Positions 1 through 7,908 of a stretch of 64,000 nucleotides of DNA are shown here, piece by piece (position 1 is the first letter of the stretch; the number at the start of each line of letters is the position of its first letter). This DNA comes from Clostridia bacterium (GTDB taxonomy: Bacteria; Bacillota; Clostridia; Christensenellales; DTU072), in NCBI GenBank assembly GCA_017403145.1, contig JAFQOO010000010.1, positions 32,151 to 96,150 of the forward strand, read 5' to 3'. Under the pieces are notes generated by a model, which ran no database searches, was not told the DNA's origin, and saw nothing but the letters and a program-made list of their open reading frames with translations. Position numbers and translations under genes: made by a program.

Positions 1-1
1 C

Positions 2-490
2 ACTCCGTACGAGTTTCGCTCTTACAACGAAAACGACCGCGAAAATCTAAACGAGTTACTTTTCAAATGGAGTTATCTCCACATAGATAATGGTATAGAT
101 TTCACCATTAAAGAGGGCTGGCACGTGCACGAAATTCGCGAAAAAATACTAAGCGACCCCGAAATCAAAGCGTTAAACGCAGTGCTTGACGATATGGATG
201 AATACAACTGCTTCGCAGACGTTTTGACCATCGAGGATGGCAAAATAATCGGGTTTGCGCTTGGCGAAATTCTCCCAAGCGGTATAGGTGCCATATACTT
301 TGAAAAGGGAGATATCAATTATAAGGGTATATATCCACTACTCGATAACGCTTTTTGTAAAAAGCATTTTTCTTCGGGCGTTAGATATATCAACAAACAA
401 GAGGATATGGGGCTTGAAGGACTTCGCAAGTCCAAATTGAGCTATCATCCCGTAAAATTTGCCGAAAGATACCTAGCAAAAAAGGTTTAA
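2..490 (+). CDS. C-terminal part of a DUF2156 / phosphatidylglycerol lysyltransferase-like protein (cut by window edge)
   Basis: The frame is open from base 2, so this is the 3' end of a gene starting outside the window; the internal GTG at 125 is not its start. The visible 162 residues begin TPYEFRSYNENDRENL and include LLFKWSYLH, then a GNAT-like stretch (residues around IGFALGEILPSGIGAIYFEKG) and a C-terminal RKSKLSYHPVKFAERYLAKK. This pattern is typical of DUF2156 proteins, which share the GNAT-type fold of the aminoacyl-phosphatidylglycerol synthase C-terminal domain (family knowledge). Whether it really transfers lysine to lipid cannot be read from the fragment. It ends one base before the next start codon, so it is translationally coupled to the metallohydrolase downstream. 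Confidence 0.7.
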   Translation, partial: TPYEFRSYNENDRENLNELLFKWSYLHIDNGIDFTIKEGWHVHEIREKILSDPEIKALNAVLDDMDEYNCFADVLTIEDGKIIGFALGEILPSGIGAIYFEKGDINYKGIYPLLDNAFCKKHFSSGVRYINKQEDMGLEGLRKSKLSYHPVKFAERYLAKKV

Positions 491-491
491 T

Positions 492-1280
492 ATGTTAAAA
501 GTAGACGTGCTCGCATCGGGCAGTAAAGGTAATAGCACTTTGATTACCACCGCAGAGGATAAAAAATTGCTAATAGACTGCGGTATTAGTGCGCGCGCCC
601 TTACTAGCGCTCTTATGAAAAGAAACCTCTCGATTGCTCAAATCAAAGCCATTCTAATCACACACGAGCACGCCGACCACGTTCACTCCGTTGCACAAAT
701 TTCGGAAGCCTACAATATCCCCGTTTTTGCTAACGCAGTTACTATGTCTGCTCTAAAAAGAAAGACGGGACTAAAAGGCGGATACTATTTCGAGGACACC
801 ACTCCGTTCACCTTGGCTGGGCTAGAAATACGACCTTTCCGTACCTCACACGATGCGGTTTATCCTGTAGGTTACTCCTTGCTTGACGGAGACAGCAAGT
901 TTACCTACGCCACCGACCTAGGATATTTTAGCCCCACCGTAAAAGAAAACGTCAAGGGTGCCGACCTTGTGCTAATAGAATCAAACCACGACGTCAATAT
1001 GCTCCTAAATGGTCCCTATCCTAGACACCTTAAAGAAAGAATACTTTCCAATCGCGGGCACCTTTCCAACCTCTGTTGTGCCGAGGCTATACGCGAAATG
1101 ATGGATGCAGGTACTAAGAAGTTTATTTTAGGACACCTAAGCGAGCAAAACAACACTTTCGAGCTTGCAAGAGATACCACAATAGAGTTACTATCCAAAA
1201 GCGGAGCAACTCTTAACACCGACTATGTATATCATATAGCAACCCAACAGGGACTTGCGGAAACAATAGGAACAAAATGA
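492..1280 (+). CDS. WalJ/YycJ-type MBL-fold metallohydrolase
   Basis: 262 residues, the usual size for the WalJ (YycJ, VicX) group of metallo-beta-lactamase-fold hydrolases. The N-terminus VDVLASGSKGNSTLI and the metal motif THEHADH at residues 57-63 (H58, H60, D62, H63) are diagnostic. Later metal ligands are likely in SHDAVYPVGY, TDLGYF and GHLSEQN. Family members are double-stranded DNA exonucleases or cell-wall-associated hydrolases, often next to walRK; no two-component genes are visible here. It starts one base after the previous stop and its last four bases overlap the start of the next gene, so it sits inside a tight operon. Confidence 0.88.
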   Translation: MLKVDVLASGSKGNSTLITTAEDKKLLIDCGISARALTSALMKRNLSIAQIKAILITHEHADHVHSVAQISEAYNIPVFANAVTMSALKRKTGLKGGYYFEDTTPFTLAGLEIRPFRTSHDAVYPVGYSLLDGDSKFTYATDLGYFSPTVKENVKGADLVLIESNHDVNMLLNGPYPRHLKERILSNRGHLSNLCCAEAIREMMDAGTKKFILGHLSEQNNTFELARDTTIELLSKSGATLNTDYVYHIATQQGLAETIGTK

Positions 1281-2239
1281 GAAAGAACGACAATCTTAGG
1301 CTTAATATAGACGAGAAAGAGGGTGTATTTACGTATTGCTGTGCGCTCGCTGTTGCACTCGCCATTGGCATTGTCGATTTTGTTATTCCAGAAGGTAATA
1401 CAAAAGTCATTGTTAGTTACCTATCTACCCAAATCCCCTTTTTGATAATACCTTTACTATACTGCTATTGGAAAAAAATCAACTACTCAGCGGTCGTTCC
1501 CCTAAAAGAAAAAGTAAAGCCTATCGGCATACTACTTGCAATCCCCATAACCATAGGTGCTTTTTTACAAAACACCATTCTTTCGGTATCATTGAACAAT
1601 CTTTTCATTGTTTTCGGCATTACCCCTTCCGTAACTTTGCCGGCAATAGATACGCCCCTCAATATCTTTGTTGCAATAATTACGGTCATTATACTCCCTG
1701 CCTTTGCCGAAGAGTTTTTGTATAGAGGTATTATCGACTCCGCTTACAAAGAGCACGGAGTGATGAAAACCTGCATAATTTCCGCATTTATATTTGCCCT
1801 TTCGCACTTTAACCCCGCCCAGCTAGCACATCAATTCGTTCTTGGCTTTTTGCTAAGCATCACCGTTGCGCTAAGCGGTAGTATTTGGTATGCGGTTATT
1901 ATACACTTACTGAATAACGTAATCGCGCTATTTATAGGCGATATTATCCCCGCCTATAACAGCCTAATGGTACTAAATTGGACTAACGTGCTAATACTGC
2001 TAGCAATGTTCGTTGGCGGTGCAATCATAGTTATTATTTCCTTTATCTTTTTTAACCGCACGTGCGCAAAGGATAATTTGAAGATATCGGGGAATCCTTT
2101 TAAAGTATTCTCCAAAAAGAGCACTCCCGCCTATTACGAAGGTTGGGAGAATAGATTGTCTCCTTACACTCTAGGCTTTATCGCCTTTATGATAGTGATG
2201 AGCATTCTCCCCCTCTTTATAGAAAAAATATTGGTATAA
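1277..2239 (+). CDS. CPBP family intramembrane glutamic endopeptidase (first copy)
   Basis: 320-residue polytopic membrane protein. The CPBP (Abi, CAAX protease/bacteriocin-processing) signature is complete: EEFLYR at residues 145-150, FALSH ending at H177, and HLLNN starting at H210. These provide the glutamate and histidines of the intramembrane active site in the family. At least seven hydrophobic stretches are visible, with a hydrophilic segment near residues 260-290. The start overlaps the preceding stop by four bases (ATGA type). Substrate is unknown; relatives process prenylated or secreted peptides, or confer bacteriocin immunity. A second, diverged member follows immediately, suggesting an old tandem duplication. 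Confidence 0.85.
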   Translation: MRKNDNLRLNIDEKEGVFTYCCALAVALAIGIVDFVIPEGNTKVIVSYLSTQIPFLIIPLLYCYWKKINYSAVVPLKEKVKPIGILLAIPITIGAFLQNTILSVSLNNLFIVFGITPSVTLPAIDTPLNIFVAIITVIILPAFAEEFLYRGIIDSAYKEHGVMKTCIISAFIFALSHFNPAQLAHQFVLGFLLSITVALSGSIWYAVIIHLLNNVIALFIGDIIPAYNSLMVLNWTNVLILLAMFVGGAIIVIISFIFFNRTCAKDNLKISGNPFKVFSKKSTPAYYEGWENRLSPYTLGFIAFMIVMSILPLFIEKILV

Positions 2240-2248
2240 GGTATTGCT

Positions 2249-3280
2249 ATGAGTAAGACTTTTAAAATATCAGGAATAATTCTTTTTAGCGTAACGGGTT
2301 TGCAGGTAATGCGAATTATATCCTCTTTGACGCCTTTAAGCGACAACCTTTCGGGGTGGATATTTAGCTTTATTATGCAATGCCTATTTCTTGGACTATT
2401 CCCCTTTTTGCTATATAAAGCAACGATAAAGGATGGGGATTTCTTTAAAGACGTTCTCGTTAAAACAAAGATAAACCCCATAAGCTATCCCCTTGCCATA
2501 GTTATAGGATTACTAACCTATTTTGTCAACGTTGGATTTAGCGCTTTTTGGGGCACCTTCCTAACCAATATTGGCTTTACCTACGTTAGTGGTGGCGGTA
2601 CGTTATTCACCTCTCCCGAGGTTCTTATATTAGAGATAATTACAAGCTGTATGCTTCCCGCTATCTTTGAAGAAATAGTCGACCGCGGACTACTTATTGC
2701 CAACCTAGAAAACGTAAAGAGTGATACCGCTAAAATAATCATAGTAGGTCTATTCTTCGGTGCCTGCCACCAAAACGCACCCCAATTTGGACCAACCGCA
2801 CTTGCAGGAGTTATTATAGGCTATATGGCAATAAAGAGTGGCTCTATCCTTCCCGGAATGATTGTTCATTTTATGAATAACTTTTTGATTACGATTAGCA
2901 ACTATCTATCCCAAAAAGGACTCACTCCCAAAATAATAACCCAACTAGAAAACCTTGTTTTTCTAAATGGTCTAACCGTCCTATTTGCTCTAGCAGTAAG
3001 TGGAATAGCATTGGTTTTCGCCCTATATTTCTTTGAAAAAATAAATACTAAACCCGAAAATAGGAAACCTAAAAACGAAATTGAGGAGACCATTATGGCA
3101 GTATACGGTATACCTTGCTATGATAAAAACGGTATGCCTATATATTATGCAAAACAAAACGACACCTCTCTACCGCTAGAAAGCAAGGCAAAAGCAACCG
3201 ACTACGTACTCCTTGTAGTTGCCTTTGTTTCTGCCCTTGCAGTTACCGCCTTTACCTTCTTCTGGGGGTTGCTAAGATGA
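2249..3280 (+). CDS. CPBP family intramembrane glutamic endopeptidase (second copy)
   Basis: 343 residues with the same three motifs as its neighbour: EEIVDR at 141-146, FGACH ending at H174, and HFMNN starting at H207. The hydrophobic profile is the usual eight-helix-like pattern. A soluble segment around residues 265-315 (KINTKPENRKPKNEIEETIMAVYG...) separates the last two helices. At the protein level it differs clearly from the first copy outside the motifs, so the two have probably separated in function. RlmH starts inside its last codons (four-base overlap), indicating co-translation. Confidence 0.84.
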   Translation: MSKTFKISGIILFSVTGLQVMRIISSLTPLSDNLSGWIFSFIMQCLFLGLFPFLLYKATIKDGDFFKDVLVKTKINPISYPLAIVIGLLTYFVNVGFSAFWGTFLTNIGFTYVSGGGTLFTSPEVLILEIITSCMLPAIFEEIVDRGLLIANLENVKSDTAKIIIVGLFFGACHQNAPQFGPTALAGVIIGYMAIKSGSILPGMIVHFMNNFLITISNYLSQKGLTPKIITQLENLVFLNGLTVLFALAVSGIALVFALYFFEKINTKPENRKPKNEIEETIMAVYGIPCYDKNGMPIYYAKQNDTSLPLESKAKATDYVLLVVAFVSALAVTAFTFFWGLLR

Positions 3281-3738
3281 TTAAACTCAATATCGTTGCT
3301 GTTGGAAAGCTAAAGGAAAAGTTTTGGGTTGAGGCGATTGCGGAGTACAAAAAACGCCTTTCCAAATACGCCGAGCTTAACGTAATAGAGTGTCCTGAAG
3401 GCAACGACGAAGGCAATGCCCAAAGGCTACAAAAGCAAGAAGAAAGCGGTATTCTAAAAAAGATAAAGGGTTACTGCGTACTGCTTGCAATAGAGGGCGA
3501 TTTAATAAAAAGCGAGGATATTGCTTCGCTAATAGAAAAAGAAAGCACGCTTGGAAATAGTGAATTTACCTTCGTTATAGGTGGCTCCAGAGGGGTTAGT
3601 GAAGAGGTAAAAAAACGTGCCGATAAACTTATAAGCTTTGGTCGCGTTACCTATCCCCACCAACTTATGAGGGTTATACTTTCCGAACAACTATATCGCG
3701 CAATGACGATTATAAACAAAACCAACTACCATAAATAA
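3277..3738 (+). CDS. rlmH: 23S rRNA (pseudouridine1915-N3)-methyltransferase
   Basis: 153 residues, matching the usual 155-160 of RlmH (SPOUT class). The N-terminus IKLNIVAVGKLKEKFWVEAI, the SAM-binding FVIGGSRGVSEEV (residues 99-111) and the C-terminal LSEQLYRAMTIINKTNYHK are classic; the YHK end is nearly invariant in the family. The enzyme methylates pseudouridine 1915 in helix 69 of 23S rRNA on assembled ribosomes (family knowledge). In many Firmicutes rlmH follows a WalJ-type gene, as here with two CPBP genes in between. Confidence 0.95.
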   Translation: MIKLNIVAVGKLKEKFWVEAIAEYKKRLSKYAELNVIECPEGNDEGNAQRLQKQEESGILKKIKGYCVLLAIEGDLIKSEDIASLIEKESTLGNSEFTFVIGGSRGVSEEVKKRADKLISFGRVTYPHQLMRVILSEQLYRAMTIINKTNYHK

Positions 3739-3762
3739 ACAATCTACTGCATATTCTCTAAT

Positions 3763-4605
3763 ATGCAAGTGAATGATTTTTTAAGTAGTTTAAATAACGT
3801 TGGCGGTACCCTGTCTTACGTGGGCGAAACCACTCTTGGCGAAAGCATTCCTATGCTGTCAAAAGGTAAAGGTAGAGGCGGTGTCCTTCTTATAGGCTCC
3901 ACCCACGCAAGGGAATATATCACATCCTACCTACTCCGCGACTTGTTCGAGGAATATCAAGGGGACTACCCCATAGACCTTATTCCTATGCTCAATATCG
4001 ATGGCGTAAGGTTATGTATAGGCGGACTAAACGCACTCACCTTGAAGCTCCGCGACCGCATCACCTTGATGCGCATAAATGGTGGTTCAACCGATTTTAG
4101 CACTTGGAAAGCCAACGTACGCGGTGTAGATTTAAACGTCAATACCGATGCTAAATGGGGTGAAGGGCAAGGAAATTTGACCTATCCCTCTCCGCAAAGC
4201 TACGTAGGTCCCTGTCCTTTTAGCGAAGTGGAAAGCTACGCGATAAAAAGGGTTATTGACGAGGGTAACTATTCGCTTATCGTGTGTTATCACTCCAAAG
4301 GCGAAGAAGTATACTATGGGTTTTCAAACAATCATAAGTACCGCGCGGAAGCAAGTATGGTTGCAAACAAGCTTGGATATAAGCTCAAGCGTACGCCAAA
4401 ATCGACGGGTGGCATAAAAGATTACTTTACGCACTCAACGGGTAGACTTGGTCTTACCATCGAGGTCGGTAGCGACAAGCTGGAACACCCTATCACGCTA
4501 GAACGTCTTGACGAACTAAAGGAAAAACATAGAGGAATAATCGATTTATACGCGGAGATAGCAAAAAAATTATGGACAAAATACGATTTATGCGACTCGC
4601 CATAA
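3763..4605 (+). CDS. M14 family zinc carboxypeptidase, peptidoglycan endopeptidase-like
   Basis: 280 residues with the M14 zinc site: HARE (H48, E51) and H177 in CYHSKGEE, plus the general base E234 in LGLTIEVGS. The substrate-carboxylate arginine is likely R120 in ANVRGVDLNVN, a motif shared with gamma-D-glutamyl-diaminopimelate endopeptidases. No signal peptide is visible, so a cytoplasmic role in muropeptide recycling is more likely than wall lysis (inference). The start has no strong Shine-Dalgarno and lies 24 bases after rlmH. Its 3' end overlaps tadA by 34 bases. Confidence 0.85.
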   Translation: MQVNDFLSSLNNVGGTLSYVGETTLGESIPMLSKGKGRGGVLLIGSTHAREYITSYLLRDLFEEYQGDYPIDLIPMLNIDGVRLCIGGLNALTLKLRDRITLMRINGGSTDFSTWKANVRGVDLNVNTDAKWGEGQGNLTYPSPQSYVGPCPFSEVESYAIKRVIDEGNYSLIVCYHSKGEEVYYGFSNNHKYRAEASMVANKLGYKLKRTPKSTGGIKDYFTHSTGRLGLTIEVGSDKLEHPITLERLDELKEKHRGIIDLYAEIAKKLWTKYDLCDSP

Positions 4606-5021
4606 AAGAGGCACAAAAGGCGGAAATGATAGACGAAGTACCTATCGGTGCAGTTATCGTAAAGGACGGTAAAGTTATCGCCCGCGCTCACAATAAAAAG
4701 GAAAGCAAAAACCAAGCTACGCGCCACGCGGAAATAGAGGCAATCGAAAAGGCGACCAAGAAAGTCAATAATTGGTGGCTCGAGGACTGCGACATATACG
4801 TAACGTTAGAGCCTTGCGCTATGTGCGCTGGTGCGCTTATAAACAGCAGACTGCGTAATATCTATTTTGGCGCCTACGATAAAAAGGCGGGATGTTGCGG
4901 TAGTTTATACAACCTACCCGTTGACGTAAGATTTAACCATCGACTAGGAGTGGAAGGCGGTATTCTGGAAGAAGAATGTGCTTCGCTACTCACAAACTAC
5001 TTTAAGAAGAAAAGGAAATAG
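4572..5021 (+). CDS. tadA: tRNA adenosine(34) deaminase
   Basis: 149 residues. The zinc-deaminase motif is intact: HAE at 52-54 (zinc ligand H52, proton shuttle E54) and PCAMC at 81-85 (C82, C85). NSRLRNIYFGAYDKKAGCCGS is the TadA-specific stretch. The enzyme converts the wobble adenosine of tRNA-Arg(ACG) to inosine and is essential in most bacteria. The start codon lies inside the preceding carboxypeptidase gene. Confidence 0.95.
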   Translation: MDKIRFMRLAIKEAQKAEMIDEVPIGAVIVKDGKVIARAHNKKESKNQATRHAEIEAIEKATKKVNNWWLEDCDIYVTLEPCAMCAGALINSRLRNIYFGAYDKKAGCCGSLYNLPVDVRFNHRLGVEGGILEEECASLLTNYFKKKRK

Positions 5022-5025
5022 TACT

Positions 5026-5589
5026 ATGAAGATAATCGTTGGACTTGGTAACCCCGGCAAAGATTACGAAAACACCTTCCATAATATGGGCTTCAAGGCG
5101 ATAGATACCCTTGCCGACAAAATGGGAAAGAGCATCAAAAAAGCAGAGTGTCAAGCATTGACTTGCACCTTTTCTCGCAACTCCGAAAAGGTTGTTTTTG
5201 CTAAGCCCCTAACCTTTATGAACCTATCCGGTCAATCGGTAAAGAGTCTTCTACAAAAATATGGTGCTACTCCTAACGACTTGGTGGTTATATACGACGA
5301 TATCGATATAGACCGTTTTTCCATTAGAGTAAGAGCTTCGGGAAGTGCAGGCACGCATAATGGTATGAAGAGTATCGTCGAGTGTATCGGCACCACCGCT
5401 TTTAAACGAATTAGAATAGGCGTTGGTCGTGATGGTGCATACAACCTTGCAGACTACGTGCTTTCTAACGTTAAGGCAGAAGATAGAGATACCTTCCAAA
5501 AGCTCTTCGACGACCTTGCAATCGCACTTGAAAGTTACCTTAAACACGATGACTTTGATAAACTAATGAGAGAAATAAACAAAAAATAG
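5026..5589 (+). CDS. pth: Peptidyl-tRNA hydrolase
   Basis: 188 residues when started at the ATG at 5026, which has AAGGAAA just upstream and opens with the invariant MKIIVGLGNPGKDYENTFHN. A longer open frame begins at 4978 but adds residues that the family does not have and overlaps tadA. The catalytic histidine is H19, with N10 in the GLGNPG loop. PLTFMNLSGQSV and VIYDDIDI are further family blocks. The enzyme releases tRNA from prematurely dropped peptidyl-tRNA. Confidence 0.96.
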   Translation: MKIIVGLGNPGKDYENTFHNMGFKAIDTLADKMGKSIKKAECQALTCTFSRNSEKVVFAKPLTFMNLSGQSVKSLLQKYGATPNDLVVIYDDIDIDRFSIRVRASGSAGTHNGMKSIVECIGTTAFKRIRIGVGRDGAYNLADYVLSNVKAEDRDTFQKLFDDLAIALESYLKHDDFDKLMREINKK

Positions 5590-5598
5590 GAAGTACTT

Positions 5599-7815
5599 AT
5601 GAAGATTTTACGTTATAAATCCCCTGCAAAAAAATGGATAAACGCGCTACCGCTCGGTAACGGAATTATGGGCGCGATGGTTTATGGTGGAGTACACAAT
5701 GAACGTATTGCGTTTAACGATAGCTCCCTTTGGTCGGGAAGGCCAAAAAAACACGATAACCACCAAAGCCTTGATAACTTGAGTAGCGTTCGCGAGCTGA
5801 TTTTTAGGGGTGAAAACCACCTTGCCGATAAGCTGGTAGAAGATAAGCTATGCGGTGATTATAGCGAGGGATATCTTCCTCTTGGGGAACTAAATATCAA
5901 ATTTAAGGGTATCAAACGCAGTCTTTATGAAAGAACGTTAGATATAAGCAAAGCACTATTTAACCTTAAAACAGGCACTAGTAAGCGCGAAGCCTTTTGC
6001 TCCTATCCCGCGCGTGTATTCGTTTACAAAGTTTACGCGCCTACCCCTTTTGATGCTTTTATTACCTCCTCATCTAAAATACCCGCTCATAAGGTTTCTT
6101 ATGGTGAAGATATAGTCTTAGTCGGTCAAGCACCCGACCACGTAGTGCCCTCTTATATGGGCCCCATGCCCGATGCCGTTAAATATAACGATTTGCTCGG
6201 AATGTCTTTTGCACTTGTTACACGCGTAAAAACAGATGGTTCTATCAGCTATTCGCAAAAGGGGTACGCGGTAAAGGGAGCAAAAGAAATGGTAATTTAC
6301 GCAACTACCGCAACCGGTTTTACCGCCTACAACGAGGTTCCTATAAACGACTATGATTACCCCCTAAACCTTTGTCGCGCTCGCCTTGACTCTTTGTCCT
6401 ACGATTACGAAAGCCTAAAAGCGGAGCATATTAGCGACTATACTGCGCTTTATAATCGGCACTCACTTGAACTCGCTACCGATAAAGGTCAATATACCGA
6501 TAAGCTATACTATAAAGCAAGGCTGGGTAAAATCACCCCCGAGCTATTGTCCTTATTTTATAACTATGGTAAGTATCTTACCATTGCAGGCTCGCGTAAG
6601 GGCGGTCAACCCCTCAACTTACAAGGCATTTGGAACGATAATATCCGTCCACCCTGGTCGAGCAATTATACCACTAACATAAATGCTCAAATGAACTATT
6701 GGCCTACCTCTCAAATAGGACTCAGCGAATGTGTTGCACCCTATTTCGATATGGTTTACGAGCTTTCCTTGCGTGGTAAATCCACCGCCCAAACCAACTA
6801 TGGAGCAAGTGGCTTTTGCGTAAATCACAACACCGATATTTGGCGCAAATCCGCCCCAGTCAAAGGCAATCCGCAATATATGTTTGCCCCCCTTTGCGGT
6901 GCGTGGTTAACTAACGAAATATACGAGCATTACTCATATGGTGGATTAGAAGAATATAAAGATAAACTTGCTCAAATCCTAAAAAATAACGTTGCTTTTA
7001 TTTTGGATTATCTAGTAGAGCACGATGGTTACTACGTTACCTGTCCCTCCGCCAGCCCCGAAAATGCCTTTACTAAAAATGGCAAAATATGTTTTTTAGA
7101 TTATGCTTCCGCCTTTGAAATGGGTATTGTTAAACAAAGTTTAAGCGATTATTTGGACTTCTTCCAAGAAGCTGAATATAGAGAAAAAGTTCAAGATGTG
7201 CTAAACAAACTCTACCCCTTCAAAAATGGTCCAGATGGTATTGTGGAATGGGCTAATTACTATCCTACGCCCGAAGTGGGACATCGTCATTTTTCTCCTT
7301 TATACGCTTTCCACCCGGCAAGACAAATAGGCTACTACTCTCACCCCGAAGAACGTGAGTGGGTGCGTAAGCTTATGCATACCCGCATTTATAACGTGAA
7401 GCAATACTTTGGTTGGAGTGGGGCTTGGGCATTGTGCCTTTCGGCAAGGCTAAGAGAAAAGGAAACCACCTCTCTAGTGATTTCACGCGTGCTTGGTAAA
7501 GCAATTTTTAAAAACCTATTCGATATGCACCCCCCTCGCTTGTTCCAAATAGACGGTAACTTTGGATTCGTTCACGGTATAAACGAAGCTCTTTGCCAAA
7601 TTGAGGGCGATACCATAGAATTACTCCCCGCCCTACCAAGTTACCTAAATAACGGCAAGGTTCTTGGATTACACCTAAGAGGCGGAAGTCAAATAGATTT
7701 CGAGTGGAAAAATGGTAAAGTTACCTATTTGAAAGTTGTTTCACCTACTCCATTAAAGGTGCGTAACCTAAATCTAGACGAAAACGTAGAACTTATTAAC
7801 GCACAAATATTATAA
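5599..7815 (+). CDS. GH95 family alpha-L-fucosidase (cytoplasmic)
   Basis: 738 residues, full length for glycoside hydrolase family 95. The N-terminal beta domain opens with PAKKWINALPLGNGIMGAMVYG and SLWSGRP. The catalytic set known from bifidobacterial AfcA is conserved: N360 and N362 in TTNINAQMNYWP, E488 in SASPENAF, and D652 in QIDGNFGF. The family inverts alpha-1,2-fucosyl linkages of glycans such as 2'-fucosyllactose or H antigen; some members act on alpha-L-galactosides. No signal peptide is present, so it should act on imported oligosaccharides. It is nine bases behind pth, hence read from a housekeeping operon, which is odd for a catabolic gene. Confidence 0.9.
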   Translation: MKILRYKSPAKKWINALPLGNGIMGAMVYGGVHNERIAFNDSSLWSGRPKKHDNHQSLDNLSSVRELIFRGENHLADKLVEDKLCGDYSEGYLPLGELNIKFKGIKRSLYERTLDISKALFNLKTGTSKREAFCSYPARVFVYKVYAPTPFDAFITSSSKIPAHKVSYGEDIVLVGQAPDHVVPSYMGPMPDAVKYNDLLGMSFALVTRVKTDGSISYSQKGYAVKGAKEMVIYATTATGFTAYNEVPINDYDYPLNLCRARLDSLSYDYESLKAEHISDYTALYNRHSLELATDKGQYTDKLYYKARLGKITPELLSLFYNYGKYLTIAGSRKGGQPLNLQGIWNDNIRPPWSSNYTTNINAQMNYWPTSQIGLSECVAPYFDMVYELSLRGKSTAQTNYGASGFCVNHNTDIWRKSAPVKGNPQYMFAPLCGAWLTNEIYEHYSYGGLEEYKDKLAQILKNNVAFILDYLVEHDGYYVTCPSASPENAFTKNGKICFLDYASAFEMGIVKQSLSDYLDFFQEAEYREKVQDVLNKLYPFKNGPDGIVEWANYYPTPEVGHRHFSPLYAFHPARQIGYYSHPEEREWVRKLMHTRIYNVKQYFGWSGAWALCLSARLREKETTSLVISRVLGKAIFKNLFDMHPPRLFQIDGNFGFVHGINEALCQIEGDTIELLPALPSYLNNGKVLGLHLRGGSQIDFEWKNGKVTYLKVVSPTPLKVRNLNLDENVELINAQIL

Positions 7816-7820
7816 ATAGA

Positions 7821-7839
7821 TAAAATACTTTGTATTTTA
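7821..7839 (+). terminator. AT-only hairpin after the GH95 gene, possible weak terminator
   Basis: A perfect eight-base-pair stem TAAAATAC/GTATTTTA closes a three-base TTT loop six bases after the GH95 stop. It contains only two G-C pairs and no long T run, so termination would be weak. It separates the housekeeping operon from the GH27 promoter. Confidence 0.35.
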
Positions 7840-7843
7840 GTTA

Positions 7844-7872
7844 TTGAAAATCGTTGCCCGATATGGCATAAT
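7844..7872 (+). promoter_or_regulatory. Promoter of the GH27 gene
   Basis: TTGAAA, a 17-base spacer and CATAAT precede the GH27 start, which has an AAGGAG ribosome site at about 7895-7901. This is a good sigma-A-type match and suggests that the alpha-galactosidase is transcribed separately from the upstream operon. Confidence 0.55.
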
Positions 7873-7908
7873 ATATATTATAAAACTCGTTTATTTAAGG
7901 AGTGCTTT

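Noticed and set aside
3739..3762. Riboswitch or leader element before the M14 gene or the GH27 gene
   Set aside because: The gaps are too short or contain only a promoter; no conserved riboswitch core is visible.
4978..5025. Upstream extension of peptidyl-tRNA hydrolase
   Set aside because: The added residues lie inside tadA, and the family starts at the MKIIVGLGNPG sequence which has its own ribosome site.
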